A stretch of 50,662 nucleotides of DNA from Ralstonia sp. ASV6 (GTDB lineage: Bacteria > Pseudomonadota > Gammaproteobacteria > Burkholderiales > Burkholderiaceae). Below, piece after piece: positions 24,832-32,842 of the stretch. The notes below the pieces were generated by a model. The model was given only the letters and a program-made list of their open reading frames with translations, ran no database searches and was not told where the DNA came from. The translations under genes and the position numbers were made by a program. Location of the stretch: NCBI RefSeq assembly GCF_016429285.1, contig NZ_JAELUI010000022.1, positions 1 to 50,662 on the forward strand. Reading direction: 5' to 3'. Position 1 is the first letter of the stretch. Each line of letters begins with the position of its first letter.

Positions 24832-24844
24832 TTGAGTTGTGAAG

Positions 24845-24890
24845 ATAGCGAAGGAACCTAAAAAAATAGCGAAGTTGCCTACAAAAATAG
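24845..24890 (-). repeat. 21-bp tandem repeats upstream of the 368-residue protein gene
   Basis: ATAGCGAAGGAACCTAAAAA (24845-24864, plus one A) is followed in phase by ATAGCGAAGTTGCCTACAAA (24866-24885, plus one A) and by ATAG at 24887. The exact 21-bp phase, two helical turns, suggests side-by-side binding of a regulator between the gene start at 24831 and the upstream gene. Confidence 0.6.
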
Positions 24891-24902
24891 GGCACGCTGC
24901 TG

Positions 24903-26957
24903 CTATGGGTCGTTCCGTGACTCTGTCAGATCTGAGAGGCGCTGCTCGACCTCGAAGAGCTTTGGCTTCGGTCTCAGTCCGGCCATCAAATCGCCAAATC
25001 GCTGAGGCTTCTCCCGCGGCACGGGCTCACCTACGTAGAGGTAGGCCCCTTCCTCCCGAATACGAGCTTGCTTGGCTTGTTGTGCCCTCCAGATCTCTAC
25101 AGTACCGAAAAACTCCAGGTGCTGTGCCATCCTTTGGCCAAGCCTCGAAAGGTCTTCGCAAATGCCGGGAATTGAGATCCGCGCAGCTTCTCCGTCGAGT
25201 ACTCGCCTCACCGCCACACGAAGGATGTCAAGCTTCCGCGTCACCGGCTCTTCTGGCATATCCGCCTCGCAGTAGGCCGCCACGTAGATCATGTCAACAA
25301 GCAGCTGCGTGATTCGTTCCTCCTGATGAGGCTCTAGCGCTTGCACCAGGGCAGCATGGCGACCTCCCGGCACCTGCCCTTCCGCATGAAGCAACACGTA
25401 CCCAAGCGCAGCGTCGTCGAATGCAAAAACTTCCGGGATCGAACGCTTGACACTTTCGCCAAGCCAAACGAGGTTGCCCAGGGCATCCTCCCTCTCCTCT
25501 ACGAGGACTGGGTTGTCTACCGAATCACCGTCATACCGCACCGGAAGACTCTCGTTGATCCAGGTTCCACAATAGGCGTTGAAGGCTTGTGGCGGGACGA
25601 TCTCCAACAAAAGCCCAACCATGTCGGCGCGTGCCACCTGGCCAGTGAGACGATCTGCAGCCGACTTGATCAGCTCATCGACTTGCCGCTTTACGGCCCG
25701 GTACAGGGCCGCAGCCGCATCGGGAACGGCCGTCGCTGCGCTTGCATAACCACGCCTGCATTCCTCCATCATCTCGGAAGTCTCAGGTTCTGCAGGCATC
25801 GCTACATTGGGCACATCCTCAAGCATTAACCAATCGGGCTGATACCGAAGATAACTTTGACCGGCTTCCTCGAATACATGGCCGCACAGCAAAAACGATT
25901 CCCCTTCGGGACGGAGGCGTACCGAGGCAGGAAGTGGCATCAGATCGCGAGCATCGGCGTAAATGGGGCCCTCTGAAACGGTCGCCCGCTCGCGGTACTT
26001 CCGATCGCCATACGTATAACGAGAAGTCAACAGCGACATGTCGTCCTCACGTGGCTCATAGTCCGCCACGCCGGCAGCCTCCCACTTCTTTGAGCGGACT
26101 GGATCTCCGCAATAGAGGGACACCGCGGCCCGCGCCAAATCGCGCCCGGCAACGCTGAAGAGCTCCGGGATGAGACCGCCAATTGATACGTTATGAAGGA
26201 CACGACCCATACATGCGTTGTGCTCATCGAACACCCAAAGCTCGCGAAATCCAGCGGGCAAAGCATTTGAGCGCACGACATAGTCTTCCAGCGGCTCACA
26301 TGCCAAAGGGAACAGCTCGTCACGAATGAACTGGCGGTCGACTTCATCATCCCTACAATCTCGGTACCGTGACTCAGCTCTCAATTGGTCCTGGTAGTAC
26401 GGAGGCAGCAAGTCGATCAGGTGCTCAAGCGCTGACCATGTGAACACGCGACGATCCGGCAACACCGCAATTTTGTGCGCAGGTACGCCGCCGGCAAGCG
26501 CAGCCGGCGTCTTCTCACACCATCGTGGATTCAAAAGGTAGTGGGCTTCATCCAATACCAGATGCCGTCCCCGAGCTTGCTCACGCGCGATCAACCGGCC
26601 AGTGATTGCATCTGTTGTGCTGGAGTCGACTGATAGCTCGTTGAGGTGCAACGCGCCCGCGAGGCGAGTTGCTTCAGCCAAACTCAACCGGTGCTTCCGA
26701 AACAACTGCCAAGCCACAGCGCTCACCATCATGGCTCTGCTGAATCCCTCCGGCAAAAGACCAGCAGGAGGCTGAGGGATGTCGGCCAAAGCATTGGCCT
26801 GAAGCTCGTGCAGGTTGCGGTACCCAAGCAATCCAGCGAGTAGATTCTGGGCTTGCATCAAGCTCAAGGAATCGGCTTTCCAGAGCTTCTGCAGGGCACG
26901 CGAGATTTTGGTAAGGCGACCTTGCTTCAGGTCTGCCTGAGAGATAGGAATACGCAC
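24903..26957 (-). CDS. large hypothetical protein, 684 residues
   Basis: The start is the GTG at 26957 (MRIPISQADLKQGRLTKISR), preceded by GGAG. Residues about 15-55 (LQKLWKADSLSLMQAQNLLA, then LLGYRNLHELQ) match a short N-terminal helical domain seen in several plasmid and ICE proteins in which the phrase GYRN is constant. The rest is alpha-helical with no enzyme signature visible; internal VLDEAHYLLNPRWCEK is not accompanied by a Walker A, so it is not a helicase. No membrane segment. Role unknown. Confidence 0.68.
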   Translation of the reverse strand: MRIPISQADLKQGRLTKISRALQKLWKADSLSLMQAQNLLAGLLGYRNLHELQANALADIPQPPAGLLPEGFSRAMMVSAVAWQLFRKHRLSLAEATRLAGALHLNELSVDSSTTDAITGRLIAREQARGRHLVLDEAHYLLNPRWCEKTPAALAGGVPAHKIAVLPDRRVFTWSALEHLIDLLPPYYQDQLRAESRYRDCRDDEVDRQFIRDELFPLACEPLEDYVVRSNALPAGFRELWVFDEHNACMGRVLHNVSIGGLIPELFSVAGRDLARAAVSLYCGDPVRSKKWEAAGVADYEPREDDMSLLTSRYTYGDRKYRERATVSEGPIYADARDLMPLPASVRLRPEGESFLLCGHVFEEAGQSYLRYQPDWLMLEDVPNVAMPAEPETSEMMEECRRGYASAATAVPDAAAALYRAVKRQVDELIKSAADRLTGQVARADMVGLLLEIVPPQAFNAYCGTWINESLPVRYDGDSVDNPVLVEEREDALGNLVWLGESVKRSIPEVFAFDDAALGYVLLHAEGQVPGGRHAALVQALEPHQEERITQLLVDMIYVAAYCEADMPEEPVTRKLDILRVAVRRVLDGEAARISIPGICEDLSRLGQRMAQHLEFFGTVEIWRAQQAKQARIREEGAYLYVGEPVPREKPQRFGDLMAGLRPKPKLFEVEQRLSDLTESRNDP

Positions 26958-27030
26958 AATCACTCCAAGCGGCGCACGAGACGGACACGGGAGCTGGCTT
27001 GCCGTTGGTGCGCACCGTTGAGGAGGTGTT

Positions 27031-27126
27031 ATGCGTCCAGGCGACAGAATCGATGCGATCTCATGGCACAGCCTTTACCAATGCCAGCGGTACGAACGAG
27101 ATCAGTCCGTCGTACCGCAAGCGTAA
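27031..27126 (+). other. plus-strand small ORF (31 codons) with strong Shine-Dalgarno
   Basis: AGGAGGTGTTATG at 27021-27033 is a near-perfect ribosome site and start. The frame reads MRPGDRIDAISWHSLYQCQR and ends at TAA 27124-27126. It lies alone in the 187-base gap between two minus-strand genes. Coding status is uncertain. Confidence 0.25.
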
Positions 27127-27144
27127 TGTGGACATGTACACCAG

Positions 27145-28053
27145 TCAAGCCAATCCCGCCAGCTCCACGAGGTATGCAACAAAATCGACCGCACCCGCTT
27201 TGCTCAAGATATCAGCCACCTTCATCGATCGGCCTTCCGACTTGGGCAGGAGGATCAACCTTGCATGTTCCTGATAAGGCCGCGGGAGATGATGCCAAAG
27301 CCAGGTGGCTTTGAAGTGACGCATCGCCTCACCAAAGGCCACGCTGAACTCTGGCTCATCAGAGAGAACGAACATCTCGAATTGGGAGATCAGCGACAGA
27401 ACTGAACCAGCTTCGAGCGAGTACTCGCGCAGGGTCGCTTTCAAAGGGACGGAAACGCCGAGGCGCGCCGCAATGTATTTGCCGGCGGCCAGGTGATGCG
27501 AGCCTCCACTATTCATCAGGAATAGGCGCCCATCCCACGCAAACCGCGCGAAGTGGTCCGATGTCGTCTCTCGATGGAGTATTCGGATCTCGCTATGCGC
27601 AAGGTTCTTCGTCAGCTTCGCGTGCGTAATCTCGTCGATCATTTCGCGCGAATTTCGCTCCACCAGCGCATCCATGGTAGCGAAATCAGTGAGCCTGGAC
27701 TTCGACGACGAAAGACCGTCGATGTCCTGGATATCGCACATCCAGTCGTCAGTCGTCTCGATGCTGGCCAGGTGGTCGAACGCCGGGCAATGAAATTCGA
27801 AACTCTCGTAGTAGTGCTTGCCGGCGACCCGCCAGCCGCGCAACGTACTACGGGACCGGCGCGGCCAGTCGGTCAATGGTGGCAATCCGAGCTCATCCCA
27901 CCGGACAACGCTGCTGGCAGCGATGGATTGCACCGGCTTGACGAGCTGATAGCAAGCATCGGACCGTTGTTCAATCAGCCGCCCCAACCGCGACGGATGG
28001 ATTCCCAGATCTTCGCGAATCGCGTCATACAGCGCAGTCAGGACTTGCCGCAT
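27145..28053 (-). CDS. conserved hypothetical protein, 302 residues
   Basis: ATG 28053 lies six bases after the preceding stop. Notable segments are RLTDFATMDALVERNSREMI and FLMNSGGSHHLAAGKYIAAR, the latter with a GG.HH turn that recalls nucleotide or metal sites but with no known family. It may belong to one of the DUF families common beside PcfJ-like genes on plasmids (DUF6685 was considered, from memory). Soluble, no signal peptide. Confidence 0.62.
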   Translation of the reverse strand: MRQVLTALYDAIREDLGIHPSRLGRLIEQRSDACYQLVKPVQSIAASSVVRWDELGLPPLTDWPRRSRSTLRGWRVAGKHYYESFEFHCPAFDHLASIETTDDWMCDIQDIDGLSSSKSRLTDFATMDALVERNSREMIDEITHAKLTKNLAHSEIRILHRETTSDHFARFAWDGRLFLMNSGGSHHLAAGKYIAARLGVSVPLKATLREYSLEAGSVLSLISQFEMFVLSDEPEFSVAFGEAMRHFKATWLWHHLPRPYQEHARLILLPKSEGRSMKVADILSKAGAVDFVAYLVELAGLA

Positions 28054-28058
28054 TCCGT

Positions 28059-28640
28059 CTACTCGGCAGAGGCGCCGGTGCGCGCCATTCGCGTTGCGCG
28101 CCAGTCCTGAAGATAGCCCAGATAGGGTGCGCGGCGCGGCGGAACCACGGAGATGCTCGGCCGCTCTGCTACCAACGCCGCGATCGTACTCTCAAGCTGC
28201 TGCGCTTGCGCCTTCACCCATGCACTGCGTCTTGATTGGGCCCACTCCCACCAGATCCACGGCTTTAGTACATCGGTACCGCTGGGGAGATTCGGTCGAT
28301 GGACCAAATCGGCAAACGTTTGACCGTACAGCAATTCGATGCCAACCAGCTTCAGATGCTGTGTGGTATCCACGGGGACGAAACCACGGTGCGGTCGCTG
28401 GTCATACAGCGTATCGGGGTCGCCAAACATCCAGTAGCCATCGGAGCTTATTGGCCCAGTCCACTCGAACGTGATCAGCGCCCCTTTCTTCTCTGCTTGG
28501 CTGTACACGGAAAGGTTTGGCAGGCTGCCCTCGATGTAGCAATTCAAGCCAGCATCACCTGCAATCTCGCCGCAAATGAACTGCTTCGTTCTCGCGATGT
28601 GGATGGCAATCGCTGGCAAGGTCTCGTGATAAATGCGCAT
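28059..28640 (-). CDS. hypothetical protein, 193 residues
   Basis: Start MRIYHETLPAIAIHIARTKQ; an alternative TTG lies at 28658. The protein contains GLNCYIEGSLPNLSVYSQAE and a tryptophan-rich segment (VLKPWIWWEWAQSRRSAWVK). No domain was recognised. It is translated just after the PcfJ-like gene and just before the 302-residue protein, so the three probably cooperate. Confidence 0.62.
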   Translation of the reverse strand: MRIYHETLPAIAIHIARTKQFICGEIAGDAGLNCYIEGSLPNLSVYSQAEKKGALITFEWTGPISSDGYWMFGDPDTLYDQRPHRGFVPVDTTQHLKLVGIELLYGQTFADLVHRPNLPSGTDVLKPWIWWEWAQSRRSAWVKAQAQQLESTIAALVAERPSISVVPPRRAPYLGYLQDWRATRMARTGASAE

Positions 28641-28662
28641 AGTCGTTGTTATTCTCAAGACG

Positions 28663-30447
28663 TCAAGCGGCAGAAGCCGCTCCAGTCATAGGGGCTGCGG
28701 TCTTCCCGCGTTTCTGCATCTGCGCAACGCGATACAGGTTCATCAACTTCTCACCTGCCTCGCTTGCTGTAGCGCTTACCGGGTCATTAAACATTCCTCG
28801 GTGCTGCTCCACCTCCCAATGCCCTCTGTCGTTTCGCCACAGCCCGAGGGTCGATCGGGTACCGTCAGGCTCAACCACTCTGTAGACACGATATTCGCCG
28901 TCGATACAGTCATCAGCATAGTCGGCAACGCAGTGGCGTTGCACCCGCCCCTCTTCCATGAGGTCACGCACCGAGTTTAATGGCGTGAAGCGAATCCCTT
29001 CAATCTCGATTTCCGGCACGAGCGAGGTCCAGGTATGGTTCCTTCCTGTCTGGCTTACGCGAACTTCGGCGGTACGCATATGCCAGTCTCGGCTACGCCT
29101 CACCAGAGACGACCAAGTGGCGTGTCGATCCGGAAAACCCTGATCGATACCCTCAACTCGGAGCCAGTCGGCGATATCGCCAAGATTCGCCTGCCCCGAC
29201 TGCAACCAATTCTTGAGATGGGCGAAGCCCTGCTCCTTCCACATGGCCGCACAGTGGATCGCGAAAGCGCGATAGAGCCGCTGAACTGGATCGCTCACCC
29301 CCAGTTGCCGGACGCTGTAACTGCGCGTGACCAGATGCCACCATGCGATCGCTGGAATATCGACTGTTATGTTGGCCCTCGCAAGGTTCTCCACCACGAC
29401 GGGATCCTTACCGCCCCCATTGACCGAGGCCCATTTCCTGATGACAGTGAGCTTCGATTTAAACAGCCAGCGCATAGCGGCTCTCGACTCAAGCGGCACA
29501 AACCGGTTCCCACTCGCGTTGAACCTCGGATACTCCACCAAAGTCCGTTTGCGACCATCCCGAACCCAAAGCTTCCGAGAAAACAAATCGTCTCTGCTCC
29601 ATTGATCCACGCGGATATCACGCAGCAGCGGTAGCAGGTTTCGCCTCTCCTTTGAAACCTTCAAAAGAGCGTCGCGGTTTTTGGCATGGCGCAAGTAGTC
29701 GTGAAACCAAACGACGTCGTACTCGATAGCGAGCATTGCCGACAACACTTCAGCGTCGAGCACATGATCGAAGATGGCAGCACGCAACGCCCGGGCGCCT
29801 GCCAACATCGATTCGGTCGTGAGCAGACCGTCCTTCCAGTTCTCCTTGCCATCATTGCGAATTCCGGTGCCCTTACCAAGGTACTTTCCGAGCAAAATGC
29901 TGGCCATCGTTCCTGGCGACATGTCAGGCTTCGGGGCGTCCGCCTTGGGTGTGTTCGTCCCTGACAAGGGGTCCCAATCCGCATCCCAATTCGATAGATG
30001 CCATGGGAGATCCTTGTACCCAGCGGCTACCAGCGCTGCCCAAATGGCTTTTCGCGTGATGTCGCGCCACCAATCGAGTTTCTGTGTTTTCTGAATTGGG
30101 AAAAATGGCACCCTTGGCCAGTATCCAAGGTCATCAACCTCCTTCCACAGCTTCTCTTTGAGATCGAACTCAAGCGTCTGCACAGCCCCTTCCGGGCTAC
30201 GGTCGACCCGCCACAGATTGCAAATGATGACGCTCTTCCCACCATCTACGGCTTCTGACACCTGCACAAGGCGGAACACCTTGTGGTCGACGATCATCTG
30301 CTTCGCGCGGCGATACACATCCGCCAAATCCTCCCTGCCGAAAAGATTCTTGCGCCCGCGAAGAACAGGGGCCAACGCCATGGCGGGGGAAACGCTAGCC
30401 TCGACACCAGGCGAAAGAAAGCCCTCTTCACCGCGTTCCATGTACAA
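28663..30447 (-). CDS. PcfJ-domain protein, 594 residues
   Basis: The start is the TTG at 30447, six bases from AAGGAG (ATG 30441 is an alternative). The C-terminal 100 residues carry the PcfJ signature: LMEEGRVQRHCVADYADDCI, then GEYRVYRV and WEVEQHRGMFN, with the invariant HCV..Y. PcfJ is encoded on conjugative plasmids such as pCF10, but its activity is unknown. The N-terminal 450 residues are tryptophan-rich and unrecognised. Confidence 0.78.
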   Translation of the reverse strand: MYMERGEEGFLSPGVEASVSPAMALAPVLRGRKNLFGREDLADVYRRAKQMIVDHKVFRLVQVSEAVDGGKSVIICNLWRVDRSPEGAVQTLEFDLKEKLWKEVDDLGYWPRVPFFPIQKTQKLDWWRDITRKAIWAALVAAGYKDLPWHLSNWDADWDPLSGTNTPKADAPKPDMSPGTMASILLGKYLGKGTGIRNDGKENWKDGLLTTESMLAGARALRAAIFDHVLDAEVLSAMLAIEYDVVWFHDYLRHAKNRDALLKVSKERRNLLPLLRDIRVDQWSRDDLFSRKLWVRDGRKRTLVEYPRFNASGNRFVPLESRAAMRWLFKSKLTVIRKWASVNGGGKDPVVVENLARANITVDIPAIAWWHLVTRSYSVRQLGVSDPVQRLYRAFAIHCAAMWKEQGFAHLKNWLQSGQANLGDIADWLRVEGIDQGFPDRHATWSSLVRRSRDWHMRTAEVRVSQTGRNHTWTSLVPEIEIEGIRFTPLNSVRDLMEEGRVQRHCVADYADDCIDGEYRVYRVVEPDGTRSTLGLWRNDRGHWEVEQHRGMFNDPVSATASEAGEKLMNLYRVAQMQKRGKTAAPMTGAASAA

Positions 30448-30488
30448 AGCGATCTCCTTGCGCTCTCAACCGCAGTTCCGACTCGCAA

Positions 30489-31742
30489 TCAAAAATTGAT
30501 AACACCACCGAGGTGATGACGAAGCGCGAATACCGCGGCCAGTGCGCCTCGCACCTCAGCGACTTCGAGTTGCATCAAAGGAAGCTTCGCTGGATGCGAC
30601 GTGTTATCCAGAGGGGAGAGCCGAATCCCACAATGCATGAGCGCCGCGATCATGTCGCCGAGACGGACCGTCGCGTGACCACGGTCGTACAACGCCATTG
30701 CGGCACTCCACTGCTCGGCGAAGGGCGCTTTCGAGAGTTTTCGATCGTTCGCAACATCGTCAAAACACAGCGCGATCTCCAGCGCAGAACGTAATTGCTC
30801 TGGAATCTGGCTGGATAGCAGTGGCTTCTTCTCTCGTACAAACTGCAGCCCGATCAACTCGGCAATTCGGCTCATTGCCGTCATGTATTCAGAGAACCGG
30901 CTCTTCAAGCTGGCTTCTCGCAGAACGACGCCAAGCCTCGCCGCGAGTTTGGAAGCGCTACGCTTACGCGCTTCCCACTCCCTCCGATCGACTGCGCCTT
31001 GCTCCGTGCGATAGGGCTCATAGCCAAGCCGAGATAGCGATTTCCATAGAACATCGAAAGACTCTTTTCGTCGAAGTTCCTTCTGGAAATACTGGCCAAG
31101 TTCTGGCGTCCAGCGAGGGCCATAGTGCCCGCCCCTGGCATGTTTGTACGCGGTCTCGACGTCGTCGCGAAGCGCGCTTGGGATTGACATGGCCGCAACG
31201 CCACGGCCCAACCAAACGCCATGTTCAATGAGCTTGCGAATCGCACCTCTCGCGCCCGCAGAATACTGCGCCCAAAACACGTATCGCTCCACCGACAACG
31301 CGTGCGGCCTGAGGTCTACAGCATCCGATTCGTGATCGGATCGCTCAAGAGAAATCCCCCGACGGCGCAGCGCTTCAAGCAGCGTATCGAGGTATGCAAT
31401 GTGAAACCCCATAGCCACAGCGGCATCCACCATGTCATCGATCTCATCGCTGGGAAGCCCAGGGTGTTTCGACTGCATTTCTGCGCGTGTCAGCACTCGT
31501 CCGATTTCCTCTACCTGGCTTCTGGTGAGCCGAAGGGACGATTCACCCTTTACGAACTTGAGATTGTGGAGGCCGACTTCGTTGGCCAGCGTGTCAAGAT
31601 GACGTTGACCGTGTTCGCGCGCGAAATAGGTAGCAAGCGCCCCGGCATACGCTTGGGTATCAAACAGCGAGCTTCCAAAGCTGGAGTCATAGACTTCGAA
31701 AAACTCTTCAACCACACTCAAATTGCTATCGACATCCGTCAT
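30489..31742 (-). CDS. hypothetical protein, 417 residues
   Basis: The start is placed at MTDVDSNLSVVEEFFEVYDS (31742); codons upstream overlap the preceding gene. A helical, charged protein (ELRRKESFDVLWKSLSRLGY, REWEARKRSASKLAARLGVV) with no membrane segment or known motif. Its length and position in the PcfJ operon suggest a structural or regulatory partner. Confidence 0.62.
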   Translation of the reverse strand: MTDVDSNLSVVEEFFEVYDSSFGSSLFDTQAYAGALATYFAREHGQRHLDTLANEVGLHNLKFVKGESSLRLTRSQVEEIGRVLTRAEMQSKHPGLPSDEIDDMVDAAVAMGFHIAYLDTLLEALRRRGISLERSDHESDAVDLRPHALSVERYVFWAQYSAGARGAIRKLIEHGVWLGRGVAAMSIPSALRDDVETAYKHARGGHYGPRWTPELGQYFQKELRRKESFDVLWKSLSRLGYEPYRTEQGAVDRREWEARKRSASKLAARLGVVLREASLKSRFSEYMTAMSRIAELIGLQFVREKKPLLSSQIPEQLRSALEIALCFDDVANDRKLSKAPFAEQWSAAMALYDRGHATVRLGDMIAALMHCGIRLSPLDNTSHPAKLPLMQLEVAEVRGALAAVFALRHHLGGVINF

Positions 31743-31770
31743 GTCAGCTCCAATTGATCTACTCAACCGA

Positions 31771-32307
31771 TCACGCGGCCAGCAGTGTGCTGACAGCCTT
31801 CGACGCAAAAGCGATCGGAAATGCCTGCTCATTCAACGAGGACATTCGGATGCGCTGCTCGATGTCGCTCCACTGCACCAGACATGCGTCCATGATGGAT
31901 ACGAGAAGGGGCAGGTAGACACGGTGCGCAAGCGAAAGCGCCGCAAGCAGTTCAACTTGCGAAACTGCGCTCATCTCTGAAAACGTGTAGGGCTTGAAAT
32001 CAAAAAACACCTGCGGCGGGTCCGTCAGACCGATAGCGATCGCTTCGGCCGCCTCCCGTACATTCCCCTTCGCCAGGGTCAGATGACGTGACATGACACA
32101 GCGCCAAATATTGGTGAGTGCGGCTACCGCCGACTCCGATTCACGATACTGCTTCCACGCCCACCCAGTTGGCGTTACCGCCGCCGAACATTGAATGGCG
32201 ATGGCTCGATCAAACGGATAGCCGGCGTCCATCCAGCAGCCGTTGATCGCGTTGTTGGTGCTCAACTGAGCGGCCAACATGTCTTGCAGTTGGGTGTGCG
32301 TGATCAT
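31771..32307 (-). CDS. hypothetical protein, 178 residues
   Basis: Starts MITHTQLQDMLAAQLSTNNA. Mostly helical with VELLAALSLAHRVYLPLLVS near the C-terminus. No cofactor or catalytic motif recognised. It is the first gene of the block that includes the PcfJ-domain protein; the 91 bases upstream, to ssb, hold no clear promoter. Confidence 0.6.
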   Translation of the reverse strand: MITHTQLQDMLAAQLSTNNAINGCWMDAGYPFDRAIAIQCSAAVTPTGWAWKQYRESESAVAALTNIWRCVMSRHLTLAKGNVREAAEAIAIGLTDPPQVFFDFKPYTFSEMSAVSQVELLAALSLAHRVYLPLLVSIMDACLVQWSDIEQRIRMSSLNEQAFPIAFASKAVSTLLAA

Positions 32308-32398
32308 TGCGGAAATCCGATCTCTGTGACTTGCTCAAAATCGGCTTCGCGCGGACAGCGGCCCCCGCCGCCGCGCTAGGCCGGCATTACGGAAGTGA

Positions 32399-32794
32399 TC
32401 ACGCGGGGATGTCGTCCAGACGCTCCGCTTCGCCACCGGTTGCTTGGTCCGGGCGATCGATCTTCGTCAGGTTTTCCCACTTGGTCACGCGGATGCGGAC
32501 ACCGTAGCGGGTCACGCCGTCGAGTTCGTACTTTTCGTTGCGCGGTTCGCCCTTCACGTAGACGCGATAGCCCTTCTTCATCATGTCGGCGAAGATCTCC
32601 GCGCTCTCACCCCACAGCTCATAGGGGAAGCCTTCAGCACGACTGACTTCTTCTTGAGTGTTCTTGTCTTTCCACGTGACGTTGGTAATCACGCGGAAAT
32701 TCGCGACCTTGCTGCCGTCCGGGTTCTTGCGGAACTGCGGGTTATCGGCCAAAAAGCCGATTTGCGTCATTTCCAATTCGCCACGAATAGTCAT
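32399..32794 (-). CDS. ssb: single-stranded DNA-binding protein
   Basis: Encodes 131 residues from ATG 32794 after GGAGG. The OB-fold signatures are present: IGFLADNPQFRKNPDGSKVA, then ANFRVITNVTWKD, the ELWGESAEIFADMMKKGYRV strand-helix, and VYVKGEPR. The acidic C-terminal tip that recruits partner proteins ends DDIPA where chromosomal SSBs usually end DDIPF, with almost no linker. It should coat ssDNA in transfer or replication, with the helicase next to it. Confidence 0.9.
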   Translation of the reverse strand: MTIRGELEMTQIGFLADNPQFRKNPDGSKVANFRVITNVTWKDKNTQEEVSRAEGFPYELWGESAEIFADMMKKGYRVYVKGEPRNEKYELDGVTRYGVRIRVTKWENLTKIDRPDQATGGEAERLDDIPA

Positions 32795-32842
32795 CACAAC
32801 CTCCAAAGTAGGGCCTCAGCCCGTTGATAACGAATGACCGCC

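Noticed and set aside
24903-26957. Helicase call for the 684-residue protein, based on VLDEAHYLL
   Set aside because: No Walker A or other helicase motif accompanies it.
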